Shown here: piece by piece, positions 56,270 through 64,000 of the stretch
How the letters are laid out: the number at the start of each line of letters is the position of its first letter
Position numbering within the stretch: position 1 is the stretch's first letter
Assembly: GCA_019634165.1 (NCBI GenBank)
Contig: JAHQVT010000005.1
Coordinates: 120,308-184,307, forward strand
Direction of reading: 5' to 3'
DNA from: Rhodospirillales bacterium
GTDB taxonomy: Bacteria; Pseudomonadota; Alphaproteobacteria; Rhodospirillales; Thalassospiraceae
DNA: 64,000 bases
Notes under the pieces: model-generated
The model's input: the letters and a program-made list of their open reading frames with translations, nothing else
What the model was told of the DNA's origin: nothing
Database searches by the model: none
Position numbers and translations under genes: made by a program

Positions 56270-57382
56270 ATGAAAAAACTACTTGGACTGACAACCGCCG
56301 CTGCGGCGCTTGTATTGACCTCGCATGTAGCATTTGCTGGCCCGAATAAGGTCTCCGGCCCTGGAGCGGATCCTGCCTGCTTTGCGCCAGTTTCGGACGA
56401 AACCACTTACTTCCAGTGGCCTGTTCGCGAAGGTCCCTACAAAATTGCTCTGGTTAACGGCTTCATTGCCAATGACTGGCGTGTTCAAATGATTGCAGTC
56501 GCAAAAGCCTATGCTGCCCAGCCAAGCGTGGCTGCGGACATTGAGGAATTCAAGGTTGTATCGGTTGGTGAAGATATCGCAGCGCAGATTGCAGCCTCTA
56601 ACAACTTCATTGACCAAGGTTTTGACGCAATTATCATTAATGCCAACAACACAGCTGCATTTGGCTCTGTCGTAAGAAAAGCAAACGAAGCAAACGTCGT
56701 CGTTCTTTCTTTTGATAATGTGATTGATAACCCGAACCAGATTGCCATCAATGTTGATCAAAAAGGTTTGGGGAAATCCGCAGGTGCGTTTCTTCTTGAG
56801 CAAAGTGGTGATGGTTCTGCCAAGTTCCTGCATGTACGTGGCCCAGCTGGGCAGCCTGTAGACATTGCGCGGAATGAAGGTTTCCGTGAAGTTATCAAGG
56901 CTTCTGGCCGTGACATTGAAGTTGTCGATGTTGTTGGTAACTGGGCACCCGGTGATGGTCAGAAAGTCACAGCCGATGCAATCGCGGCAGGCGGTGTTTT
57001 TGATGGCATCTACGTTCAGGGTGGGTCGCAAGGTGTTGCAACAGCGATGCTTGATGCTGGTGTATTCAAAGCGTCTATTTCAGGCGAAACAGAAAATGCG
57101 TTCCGTCAACTTTGCAATAGTGAAGGTTTGAGCTGTCAATCAGGTGGAACCGGTCCTGCACAATCTTCTGTGACAATCAAAACAGCAATTGCAGCCCTTA
57201 AGGGCGAGGTGGTTCCGTCAGAAATTGCATTGCCGACGTCTATTTCCTATGCGCCCTTCAAAGAAGGTGTCGAGATGTTCCCGGCATTGCCGGGGAGTTT
57301 TTTTGCAGGCAACAATTTTGATGCTTGCAATATCGGCTTTACGGCAGAAGAAATTGCCTCCCAAACCGGGGAAAACAACTAA
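56270..57382 (+). CDS. Sugar ABC transporter periplasmic binding protein
   Basis: A 370-residue receptor of the ribose-type group. The signal peptide ends at VAFAGPNK. A roughly 45-residue extra N-terminal section (PACFAPVSDETTYFQWP) precedes the fold's first strand YKIALVNGFIANDWRVQM. Later GFDAIIINANNTAAFGSVVRKANEANVVVLSFDN and GGVFDGIYVQGGSQGVATAMLDAG are typical of Peripla_BP_4. Four cysteines could form disulphides. Four uptake and lactonase genes follow. The ligand is unknown. Confidence 0.88.
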   Translation: MKKLLGLTTAAAALVLTSHVAFAGPNKVSGPGADPACFAPVSDETTYFQWPVREGPYKIALVNGFIANDWRVQMIAVAKAYAAQPSVAADIEEFKVVSVGEDIAAQIAASNNFIDQGFDAIIINANNTAAFGSVVRKANEANVVVLSFDNVIDNPNQIAINVDQKGLGKSAGAFLLEQSGDGSAKFLHVRGPAGQPVDIARNEGFREVIKASGRDIEVVDVVGNWAPGDGQKVTADAIAAGGVFDGIYVQGGSQGVATAMLDAGVFKASISGETENAFRQLCNSEGLSCQSGGTGPAQSSVTIKTAIAALKGEVVPSEIALPTSISYAPFKEGVEMFPALPGSFFAGNNFDACNIGFTAEEIASQTGENN

Positions 57383-57452
57383 TAGCAAGAAACGTCAAGA
57401 TACCGTCGACAGTCATGTGTCGGCGGTATTTTCTCTGGTTAGGAATACAATC

Positions 57453-59018
57453 GTGTCAGAGTTTAGTTCTCCTTATCTTTTATCGATGTCCGGCATCACC
57501 AAGCGTTATGGCGGCGTGCGCGCGCTTGAGAATGTCAGCTTTGAAGCCCAAAGAGGGTCTATCCACGCCTTGCTTGGTGAAAACGGAGCAGGGAAGTCAA
57601 CATTGATCAAGGTTCTTTCAGGGGTGGTGCAACCGGATGCCGGAACGATTGAAATCGACGGCAAACCTGTGACCTTCGCAAACCCGCAAGACGCCAATGA
57701 TGCGGGTGTTTCTTGTATCTTTCAGGAATTGTCCCTGCTTCCGGATCTTACGATAGCTGATAATATTAGTATCACGCGTCCTCCGCTCAAATTCGGACTT
57801 ATTGACCATCGTGCCCAGTGCAGAATTGCCAAAGAAGCTCTTGCGCGTGTCGGGGGTGAGAGTATCGACCCAATGGCCACGGTTAGTAGTTTGTCGCTAT
57901 CACGCCGACAAATGGTCGAGATCGCCAAGGCATTGGCGCGAAATCCAAAAATTCTAATTCTTGATGAGGCGACCTCTGCTTTAACCGCGGCTGATGTTGA
58001 GAAAGTTTTTTCGATGCTGCATCGGCTTAGGGAAGAAGGCATGGCAATCATTTATATCTCGCATAGAATGCCTGAAATAGCCGAATTGGCTGATATGTGC
58101 ACTGTGTATCGCAACGGCCAAAAAGTGGGAACATTTGAAGCTGGAACGAAGTCAGATAACGCTATTGTCGAGATGATGATTGGCCGTGAATATGACAGTG
58201 TGTTTCCTGTGAAGAGGGCACATGAGAGTGACGTCGATCCAGTCTTGAAAGTCAGGGACTTTTCCTGGGGCGGTGAGCTTAATGGCATCGACCTTGATAT
58301 TCGACCGGGAGAAATCGTCGGACTTGGTGGTTTGGATGGTCAGGGTCAGCGCCAATTGCAACTTGGCCTTTTCGGAACATTGATCGGCGCAACGGGATCT
58401 GTCGAAATTGATGGGAGACCGGTAAACCTAACGAGCCCCCGGATGGCAAAATCCGAAGATATCGGGATCGCACTGGTTCCTGAAGATCGCAAGCATGAAG
58501 GCTTGATGTTGTCGATGACAGTTCGAGAGAACCTGTCTTTTGCCGCCATTGACCAAGTTAGTCACATGGGGATTGTCGACCAGAACGCCGAAGAAATTGC
58601 CATTGATGAGATGGTCGAGCTTCTTAACATCAAGGCCGACGGAATTGATGGTCCGGTCGCATCTCTGTCAGGCGGCAATCAACAAAAAGTGGTCATTGGC
58701 AAATGGTTGATGACCAAACCGCGCATTATTCTTCTGAATGATCCTACCCGTGGCATTGACGTCGGCACGAAACAGGAAATCTATCAACTTCTGCAAGATC
58801 TGGCGGACCAAAATGCCGCCATTCTGTTCTATTCGACCGATTACGATGAATTGATCGGCTGCTGTGACCGGGTGTTTGTCATGTATGACGGCAAAATTGT
58901 GCGTACATTATCGGACGATGAGTTGAATGAAAAAAACCTGGTGTCTGCGGCGCTGAATCTTACCGATGATCAAAAGGCTCCTTCAAAAACAGCAAAAACA
59001 CGGGAGGCGAAGATATGA
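57453..59018 (+). CDS. Sugar ABC transporter ATP-binding protein, double domain (RbsA type)
   Basis: A 521-residue ATPase with two nucleotide-binding domains. The GTG at 57453 is chosen because AGGA lies before it; the track ORF starts inside the receptor gene. Domain 1 has LGENGAGKSTLIKVLSG, LSLSRRQMVEIAKAL (signature Gly replaced) and LILDEATSAL. Domain 2 has the degenerate GLDGQGQRQ in place of Walker A, a standard LSGGNQQKVVIGKWL and RIILLNDPTRGID. This one-good, one-altered pattern is normal for RbsA. It overlaps the next permease gene by 4 nt. Confidence 0.9.
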   Translation: MSEFSSPYLLSMSGITKRYGGVRALENVSFEAQRGSIHALLGENGAGKSTLIKVLSGVVQPDAGTIEIDGKPVTFANPQDANDAGVSCIFQELSLLPDLTIADNISITRPPLKFGLIDHRAQCRIAKEALARVGGESIDPMATVSSLSLSRRQMVEIAKALARNPKILILDEATSALTAADVEKVFSMLHRLREEGMAIIYISHRMPEIAELADMCTVYRNGQKVGTFEAGTKSDNAIVEMMIGREYDSVFPVKRAHESDVDPVLKVRDFSWGGELNGIDLDIRPGEIVGLGGLDGQGQRQLQLGLFGTLIGATGSVEIDGRPVNLTSPRMAKSEDIGIALVPEDRKHEGLMLSMTVRENLSFAAIDQVSHMGIVDQNAEEIAIDEMVELLNIKADGIDGPVASLSGGNQQKVVIGKWLMTKPRIILLNDPTRGIDVGTKQEIYQLLQDLADQNAAILFYSTDYDELIGCCDRVFVMYDGKIVRTLSDDELNEKNLVSAALNLTDDQKAPSKTAKTREAKI

Positions 59019-60040
59019 AAATTGCATTCGGTTCGATCAATCCGGGCCCCGCATTGAAGTGCATCGTATCTGGTGTGCGTGTGTCTGCGGCACAGCGCGG
59101 AATCCTGATTGCAATGCTGATCTTTACTTTGATGTTTGTGGTTTATGGCTGGAAACAGGCCGCCGGATTAACCCCCAACATGATTAATACAGCAGCCAAT
59201 AAGGGGGCGCTGTTGGCACTTGTTGCCATGGCTCAGACCTTACCCATTCTTACGCGAGGTCTTGATCTATCGGTTGGTGCGATATTTGTTCTATCGAACT
59301 GTCTGGCCTCTAGCGTTGTCGTCGGGGGGCCGGTTGCAACCACGCTCGGGATTATTCTTGTCCTTTTGGTTGGCTTGTTATGCGGCAGCATAAACGGTGT
59401 CATCATCGTCTACGGACGGCTCCAACCCCTTATTGCGACACTTGCGATGAGTGCGGTCTATTTTGGTGTTTCTCTGGCCATTCGTCCGCAACCTGGTGGG
59501 TCGGTCAATTTCGAACTTGCCGATTTCATGACGCAGTCAACCTTTGCAATCCCGCATACCGCGCTTCTTCTTTTGCTGGTTGTTGTGTTGATCTGGATCC
59601 CATATCGGCGCTCTGTCTTGGGGCGTGCATCCTTTGCCATCGGATCGTCAGAGCAGGCAGCTTACATGTCGGGTATTCCAATTGATCGGGCAAAAATTCT
59701 AGCCTATGCGCTTAGCGGGTTACTTGCAGCGATCGCAGGAATCCTACTGACAGCAATCACGTATTCGGGCGCGGCAAAAATATCGATTGCCAACGAGTAC
59801 ACCCTTAATTCGATTGGTGCCGTAGTCATTGGCGGAACATCGTTGTTCGGTGGCATGGGCAGCGCGATCGGGTCTATTTTCGGTGCGTTTGTGATGCGGA
59901 CGGTGGGGGATCTTTTGATCGTGTTTGACATCAACCCGGTCTTGCAACCGCTTTTCGTCGGCATTGTTCTGCTTGTTGCAGTGAGTCTTGGCTCGCTACG
60001 CGTTCTGCGGATCAAAAACAAACTAGACATATATCGGTAA
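59015..60040 (+). CDS. Sugar ABC transporter permease 1 (RbsC type)
   Basis: A 341-residue permease with about 10 helices. The conserved LTRGLDLSVGAIFVLSNCLAS and NGVIIVYGRLQPLIATLAMSAVY segments mark the family, as does SIGAVVIGGTSLFGGMGSAIGSIFGA near the C-terminus. It pairs with the next permease. The start overlaps the ATPase stop (ATGA). Confidence 0.92.
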   Translation: MKIAFGSINPGPALKCIVSGVRVSAAQRGILIAMLIFTLMFVVYGWKQAAGLTPNMINTAANKGALLALVAMAQTLPILTRGLDLSVGAIFVLSNCLASSVVVGGPVATTLGIILVLLVGLLCGSINGVIIVYGRLQPLIATLAMSAVYFGVSLAIRPQPGGSVNFELADFMTQSTFAIPHTALLLLLVVVLIWIPYRRSVLGRASFAIGSSEQAAYMSGIPIDRAKILAYALSGLLAAIAGILLTAITYSGAAKISIANEYTLNSIGAVVIGGTSLFGGMGSAIGSIFGAFVMRTVGDLLIVFDINPVLQPLFVGIVLLVAVSLGSLRVLRIKNKLDIYR

Positions 60041-60049
60041 GGCAGCGAC

Positions 60050-61051
60050 ATGAGTTCTACTGGGGTAATCGCAAGGCAATTTGATCGGGCAACGATCATT
60101 GCATTTGCATGTATTGTTATTCTTTTGCTGGTTGGTGCCGCAGAAGAACCAGCCTTTTTGTCACCTAAATATTTGTTACAGCAACTTCACACAGCCGCCT
60201 TTTTGGGGGTCGTCGCGACGGGGGTCATGTTGGTCATCCTTCTTGGACATATTGATTTGTCCATCCCTTGGACAATTGGCGTTGGTGGTATGATGGCAAC
60301 AGGTGCCACCGGATTTCTCGGCCCGGAATGGGGGATCACGCTTGCTGTTCCGTTTGGAATTTTGTGCGGGGCGTTGATTGGTGCTGTGAACGGATTGGGT
60401 GTAGCATATTTACGTGCCCCGGCCATGATCTTCACACTTGGCATGAATGCCGTCGCGCAAGGTTTGATGGTTTATCATACCGGTGGTTTTGCACCACAAG
60501 ACAGGGCAACAGAGTTCATGCGTGAACTTGCTGTCGGGCATTTGTTTCCCGGCATTCCAAATCCCTTGCTGATATGGATCATCATGGGGGGCGTGGTCAT
60601 GTTCATGTTGAATCGAACAACGCTTGGTCGGCAAATCTATGCCATCGGCACTCAGGAACGCGCTGTGTTTCTGAGTGGTGTGGATACCCGCAAGGTTGTC
60701 ATGATCTGTTTTGTCATCTCCGGGGCATGTGCCGCAGCGACTGGTGTGTTACTTGCAGGCTGGGCCAACCGGTCGTATCAGGCCATGGGAGATCCCTACC
60801 TTCTTCCGACAATCGCTGCGATTATTCTGGGCGGCACCAATGTCCTGGGGGGACGTGGCAAATATGTTGGCACTGTTGCAGGGGTCATCTTGATCACAAT
60901 CTTGCAATCCATGCTTTCGGTGGTGCAGCCGCAACGGTACTTCGCACAACTTGGCATCGACATTCCTGCTGATACTTTCCGGCAGGTGGTGTTCGGAGTG
61001 GTGATTATTGGTATGCTGTTAATATATGGACGTCAGCAGTTGGTGCGATGA
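60050..61051 (+). CDS. Sugar ABC transporter permease 2 (RbsC type)
   Basis: A 333-residue permease with about 9-10 helices. Family segments are LVILLGHIDLSIPWTIGVGGMM, NGLGVAYLRAPAMIFTLGMNAVAQG and LPTIAAIILGGTNVLGGRGKYVGTVAGV. Two distinct RbsC-type permeases with one RbsA-type ATPase imply a heterodimeric channel, as in rhamnose- and autoinducer-2-type systems. Confidence 0.92.
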   Translation: MSSTGVIARQFDRATIIAFACIVILLLVGAAEEPAFLSPKYLLQQLHTAAFLGVVATGVMLVILLGHIDLSIPWTIGVGGMMATGATGFLGPEWGITLAVPFGILCGALIGAVNGLGVAYLRAPAMIFTLGMNAVAQGLMVYHTGGFAPQDRATEFMRELAVGHLFPGIPNPLLIWIIMGGVVMFMLNRTTLGRQIYAIGTQERAVFLSGVDTRKVVMICFVISGACAAATGVLLAGWANRSYQAMGDPYLLPTIAAIILGGTNVLGGRGKYVGTVAGVILITILQSMLSVVQPQRYFAQLGIDIPADTFRQVVFGVVIIGMLLIYGRQQLVR

Positions 61052-61307
61052 TTTCCCGTATGCACTCCTAGGTCCACACCTGAATATGCAATGTCACTTA
61101 GTAGATCAGGAGTATGGAGCGGCGTCTTCTGTACGGCTGATATCTGGCGTGGAAACAAACGTCTGTGGCGCATTGATTTTCAATTTTCTGTGTGCCTTTT
61201 CCCATTTCGTTGTTGGATGACTAACGGGTTAGTCGGGGCAAAGAGCATAATTCTGGTCAGAATGATTGTCGGGTCGGTCGCGCACTGACCAGAGAAAGGC
61301 ATTGGAT

Positions 61308-62243
61308 ATGAACGAGCCATATCAAATTATCGATAGTCGATTTCGTAACCTTGTGCTGGCAAATGTCAGTTTGCGTCAAATCTCTGGCGGTCATTGGTGG
61401 ACGGAAGGGCCGGTGTGGTTTCCAGCGCATCAATGTTTACTGTTCTCCGATATTCCCAAGCAAAAAATCTATCGGTGGATGGTGGACGGAACTGTAAATG
61501 TGTTCCGGGAAAACTCACATTTTTCGAATGGACATACCAGAGACTATCAAGGTCGCCTCATCAGTTGCGAGCACGGATCGCGGTCTGTTACTAGGACAGA
61601 GCATGATGGCACAGTCATCACGTTGGCGGATCAGTTTAAGGGCAAACGTTTGAATTCGCCGAATGATGTCATCGTTAAATCCGATGGTAGCATTTGGTTT
61701 ACGGACCCTACATACGGCATTTTGTCTGACTATGAGGGGCATAAGGCCATGCCGGAACAACGTCATCGAAATGTGTTTCGGCTTGATCCAGGTACAGGGC
61801 ACTTGGTATCGGCCGCATCGGATTTCACCCAACCAAATGGCCTGGCGTTTTCACTGGATGAAAGGCTGCTTTATGTTGCAGAATCTGGTGGCAGTCATGA
61901 CGAAAATATTCCCGGAGTTATCCGTGTTTTCGACGTTGGCGACGACAACCATCTTGAAAGCCAGGGTGACTTTGTCACTTTGGATTGTGGCCTTCCGGAC
62001 GGGTTTCGGGTGGATTGTTATGGCAATATTTGGACATCGGCAGCAGATGGTGTGCACTGTTTTGACATTAATGGTGTGTTGATCGGTAAGATTTTAGTTC
62101 CGGAAACTGTATCAAATCTCACATTCGGTGGACCACGTGGAAATGAGTTGTTCATTACCGCAACGACAGGTGTTTATGCCATTCATGTCAATAGTGCTGC
62201 TGCTGTTCCCGATGTCTCAGAATGCTTCGTCAAAGTAACTTAA
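61308..62243 (+). CDS. SMP-30/gluconolactonase-family sugar lactonase
   Basis: A 311-residue six-bladed beta-propeller lactonase. The start is the ATG at 61308 (MNEPYQIIDSRF) with AGAGAAAGG before it. The metal and active-site parts are visible: WTEGPVWFP with the Glu ligand, RLNSPNDVIVKSDGSIWFTDPTYGI with the Asn ligand, and LPDGFRVDCYGNIWTSAADGV with the catalytic Asp. It would open a sugar-acid lactone, which suggests the imported sugar is oxidised to an aldonolactone. No sugar dehydrogenase is in this module. Confidence 0.9.
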   Translation: MNEPYQIIDSRFRNLVLANVSLRQISGGHWWTEGPVWFPAHQCLLFSDIPKQKIYRWMVDGTVNVFRENSHFSNGHTRDYQGRLISCEHGSRSVTRTEHDGTVITLADQFKGKRLNSPNDVIVKSDGSIWFTDPTYGILSDYEGHKAMPEQRHRNVFRLDPGTGHLVSAASDFTQPNGLAFSLDERLLYVAESGGSHDENIPGVIRVFDVGDDNHLESQGDFVTLDCGLPDGFRVDCYGNIWTSAADGVHCFDINGVLIGKILVPETVSNLTFGGPRGNELFITATTGVYAIHVNSAAAVPDVSECFVKVT

Positions 62244-62335
62244 TCGCTTGGTTGCTGACCGGTTTTCCTGTCGCGGAAGGAAATAAAGTAATTGTCATCC
62301 CCGATTTGCCCACCTTTTAGGCCGTAAGTGAGGCT

Positions 62336-62521
62336 ATGTTGAAGTCGGTCTTCAACTACCATACGAATTTGCTGATATGGTCGGGTCAAAGGGATGTGAC
62401 CCTTGGCGAACATCAAGAGATGGTTAAGTGGATTGAAGCTAAAAATGCCGATCAAGCTGCCCAAGAGATGCAGTCACGCTTAAACCGTTCAAACGGTCTT
62501 TATCTCCATCGGGACGGATAG
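62336..62521 (+). pseudogene. Probable C-terminal fragment of a GntR-family (FCD) regulator
   Basis: A 61-codon plus-strand ORF. Its end, LGEHQEMVKWIEAKNADQAAQEMQSRL, has the H-x3-(8-15)-A-x3-M-x2-HL pattern of the last two helices of FCD domains. The HTH and most of the ligand domain are missing. It lies between the lactonase gene and array Q2, so it is probably a truncated regulator left by element insertion. The short length keeps confidence low. Confidence 0.4.
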
Positions 62522-62567
62522 ACTTTCATTTTCCTGAACGTCAACGTGGAGCGAGAGCGTTTTAAGT

Positions 62568-62699
62568 GAAATGTCAGCTTTTCTGTCAATTCTGCTGGTT
62601 TTTGACATCTTTTGTGTCAATCGATGTCAACTTATCTGGCAATCGAAAATGCCAAGTGGTTGATTTCGCTGTATGTCGAATGTCAGCTTTTGTGACACG
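62568..62699 (+). repeat. TGTCA-type repeat array, copy Q2
   Basis: Four ~19-nt units begin at 62572, 62603, 62625 and 62681: TGTCAGCTTTTCTGTCAAT, TGACATCTTTTGTGTCAAT, TGTCAACTTATCTGGCAAT and TGTCAGCTTTTGTGACACG. Their spacing equals that of Q1 exactly. It lies at the far edge of the third catabolic module, in the same orientation as Q1 and Q3. Confidence 0.75.
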
Positions 62700-63187
62700 T
62701 GACACCAAAAATAATATGATATGATAAATGAGATATGATCGTGCACGGGCAAAGCTTTGCTTTGTCGGTTTTGTCATGATTCTGGGTTGTGATAACAAAA
62801 TAAAACACTAATATTTTGTAATTTTGAGGGGCTGGAAAGTTGCTTTAATTTGAGGATTTTCGCGCTTTTCTCTATCGAAGTTATGTTTTGTTCATCGCTA
62901 ATTTCATGCCAGTTATGTTCTTTTAAAAAGGGCTGATCCCATAGGTGTTCTGCGGAAAATATCAAACTTCATCGGCTGATTAGATTTGTCTAATCTGTTG
63001 TTTTAATTATTAAATTCACAGTTCTGCTATTTCCTTTTCCTGAAGAATATGCATCATCAAAGCATATATCTATAGTTGTCTTTGTTTTGGCTTTATCTCT
63101 AATTTACCGTCAATGATGCATTGGCTGGTGTGTTGAGGGGAGCTGAGGGGGAGATGTTCCCGGTTTTGTTGATGTCAGGAAGAAATC
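62700..63187. other. AT-rich region before the surface-protein gene
   Basis: About 490 bp, clearly richer in A and T than the rest of the window. The minus-strand ORF at 62774-62965 has no family features. It probably holds the promoter of the large surface-protein gene. Confidence 0.5.
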
Positions 63188-64000
63188 ATGTCGAACGATG
63201 AATTGATCGTGCTTGCAAATGCACCAGTTATAATTGACCCGGCAGAACTTTTGGCTAACGACGGGGCCGGGTATACCCTGACGTCCGTTCAGAATGCCGA
63301 GCACGGGACGGTATCGCTTGATGTTGACGGCAATGTGGTGTTCACGCCGGATGCGGATTATTACGGCCCGGCAGTGTTCAGCTATACGGTAGATGATGGT
63401 ACGGGCCAGACAAGCACGGCGACGGTGACGATTGATGTCAAGGCGACGCTTGATGAGAGCCACCTGATCAGTGCATCTGGTGGAAAACTCTCTGATCCTG
63501 ACAGATGGGATGCGGCGCAGTTGCAGGACGGCGGTCATGTGACGGTTTGGAATGAGGGTGCTTACACCTACCTGACCCTTACGAACGCGGACGGTACAAC
63601 GCAGCGGAACCGTTATGTGATGCCCAACTCTGCGGGTCATGTAACGGAGGTGAAGGTTGAGGGCCTTGCCGGTGGTGGTTTTGTGGTCTTCGAGAGCTCA
63701 TCGGCTTATTCGCCACAGAGGACCGCTTTCGTTGTGTATAACGCGTCTGGCAATGCCATTGGGCAGCGCCAACTGGTAACAGTTGAGAGCCGTCAACAAG
63801 GATCGCCTGAGATTATCGCTCTCCAGGATGGCGGTTTTGTTCTGCTGTTTAAGTACCGGATGACCGGCGGTTCTTCTGATGACACGTTTGGCCAGCGTTA
63901 TGACGCATCGGGTGATGCGATTGGCGAGCGTTTCGAGATCAGTGGTGCGGTGTCTGGCACCGATATGATGGCCAATGGTGTTGAGCTTACTGATGGTCGT
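63188..64000 (+). CDS. Large cadherin-like surface/secreted protein, 5' part only
   Basis: An open frame of 271 codons from the ATG at 63188 (AGGA ribosome site) to the window end without a stop; the ORF track omits it and lists a minus-strand shadow instead. Residues about 5-95 form one cadherin/Ig-like domain: LLANDGAGYTLTSVQ, GTVSLDVDGNVVFTPDADYYGPAVFSYTVDDG, then STATVTIDV. After it come beta-propeller-like repeats (LQDGGHVTVWN, LAGGGFVVFES, LQDGGFVLLFKY, and FGQRYDASGDAIG). No signal peptide is seen, as expected for type I secretion. It is likely the start of a giant adhesin or RTX-type protein. Confidence 0.85.
   Translation, partial: MSNDELIVLANAPVIIDPAELLANDGAGYTLTSVQNAEHGTVSLDVDGNVVFTPDADYYGPAVFSYTVDDGTGQTSTATVTIDVKATLDESHLISASGGKLSDPDRWDAAQLQDGGHVTVWNEGAYTYLTLTNADGTTQRNRYVMPNSAGHVTEVKVEGLAGGGFVVFESSSAYSPQRTAFVVYNASGNAIGQRQLVTVESRQQGSPEIIALQDGGFVLLFKYRMTGGSSDDTFGQRYDASGDAIGERFEISGAVSGTDMMANGVELTDGR

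Noticed and set aside
63110-63640. Minus-strand 176-codon ORF as a gene
   Set aside because: It is the shadow of the plus-strand cadherin-like frame, which has domain features and a ribosome site.

Overview
The window looks like chromosomal DNA of an alphaproteobacterium. Moderate GC, the carA-carB-greA order, a yqeY-dnaG-rpoD block, an lsrB/VtlR-like gene beside trxB and lrp, and many TRAP and ABC uptake systems suggest a marine Rhodospirillales member close to Thalassospira. The genus is inferred from gene style and was not searched.

Layout. (1) 0.1-7.0 kb: a one-strand catabolic cluster with a LysR regulator, a DUF1445 protein, a three-part TRAP transporter, a DUF2848 protein and an amidase. 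It probably imports and breaks down an unidentified acid or amide. (2) 7.1-13.3 kb: dps, an unusual EF-G paralogue, a class III nucleotide cyclase, and four intergenic small RNA genes (two on each strand). The RNAs share a GTCT-CCC-AGAC hairpin, C-rich loops and their own terminators; none is in the ORF track. (3) 13.3-29.2 kb: core genes lsrB-like, trxB, lrp, a chemoreceptor, greA, carB, carA, yqeY, dnaG, rpoD and a CAU-anticodon tRNA read as tRNA-Ile2.

(4) 29.2-62.7 kb: an accessory region built from three sugar or polyol modules. Module 1 (29.3-41.2 kb) is myo-inositol catabolism: RpiR-type regulator, iolG, an inositol-type ABC importer, a fused iolC kinase-DUF2090, iolD, iolE and iolB, with three matching palindromes as likely operators. 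iolA is not in the window. Module 2 (42.8-53.5 kb) is pentitol catabolism: xylulokinase, HAD phosphatase, polyol ABC importer, xylitol-type dehydrogenase, SorC-type regulator and two short-chain dehydrogenases. Module 3 (53.9-62.2 kb) is a two-component system divergent from a ribose-type ABC importer and an SMP-30 lactonase.

The module junctions carry repeated non-coding DNA. A ~82-90 bp direct repeat lies just after the tRNA and again at 42.6 kb. Arrays of ~19-bp TGTCA-type units, resembling transposase-binding ends of Tn7/Tn5053-class elements, lie at 42.47, 53.53 and 62.57 kb. A decayed IS630 transposase and a GntR-regulator fragment lie in the same junctions. No intact integrase or transposase is present.

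(5) 63.19 kb to the end: the 5' part of a large cadherin-like surface or secreted protein that runs off the window and is missing from the ORF track.

The two most unusual signals are the four-copy C-rich sRNA family and the TGTCA arrays that punctuate the catabolic modules.
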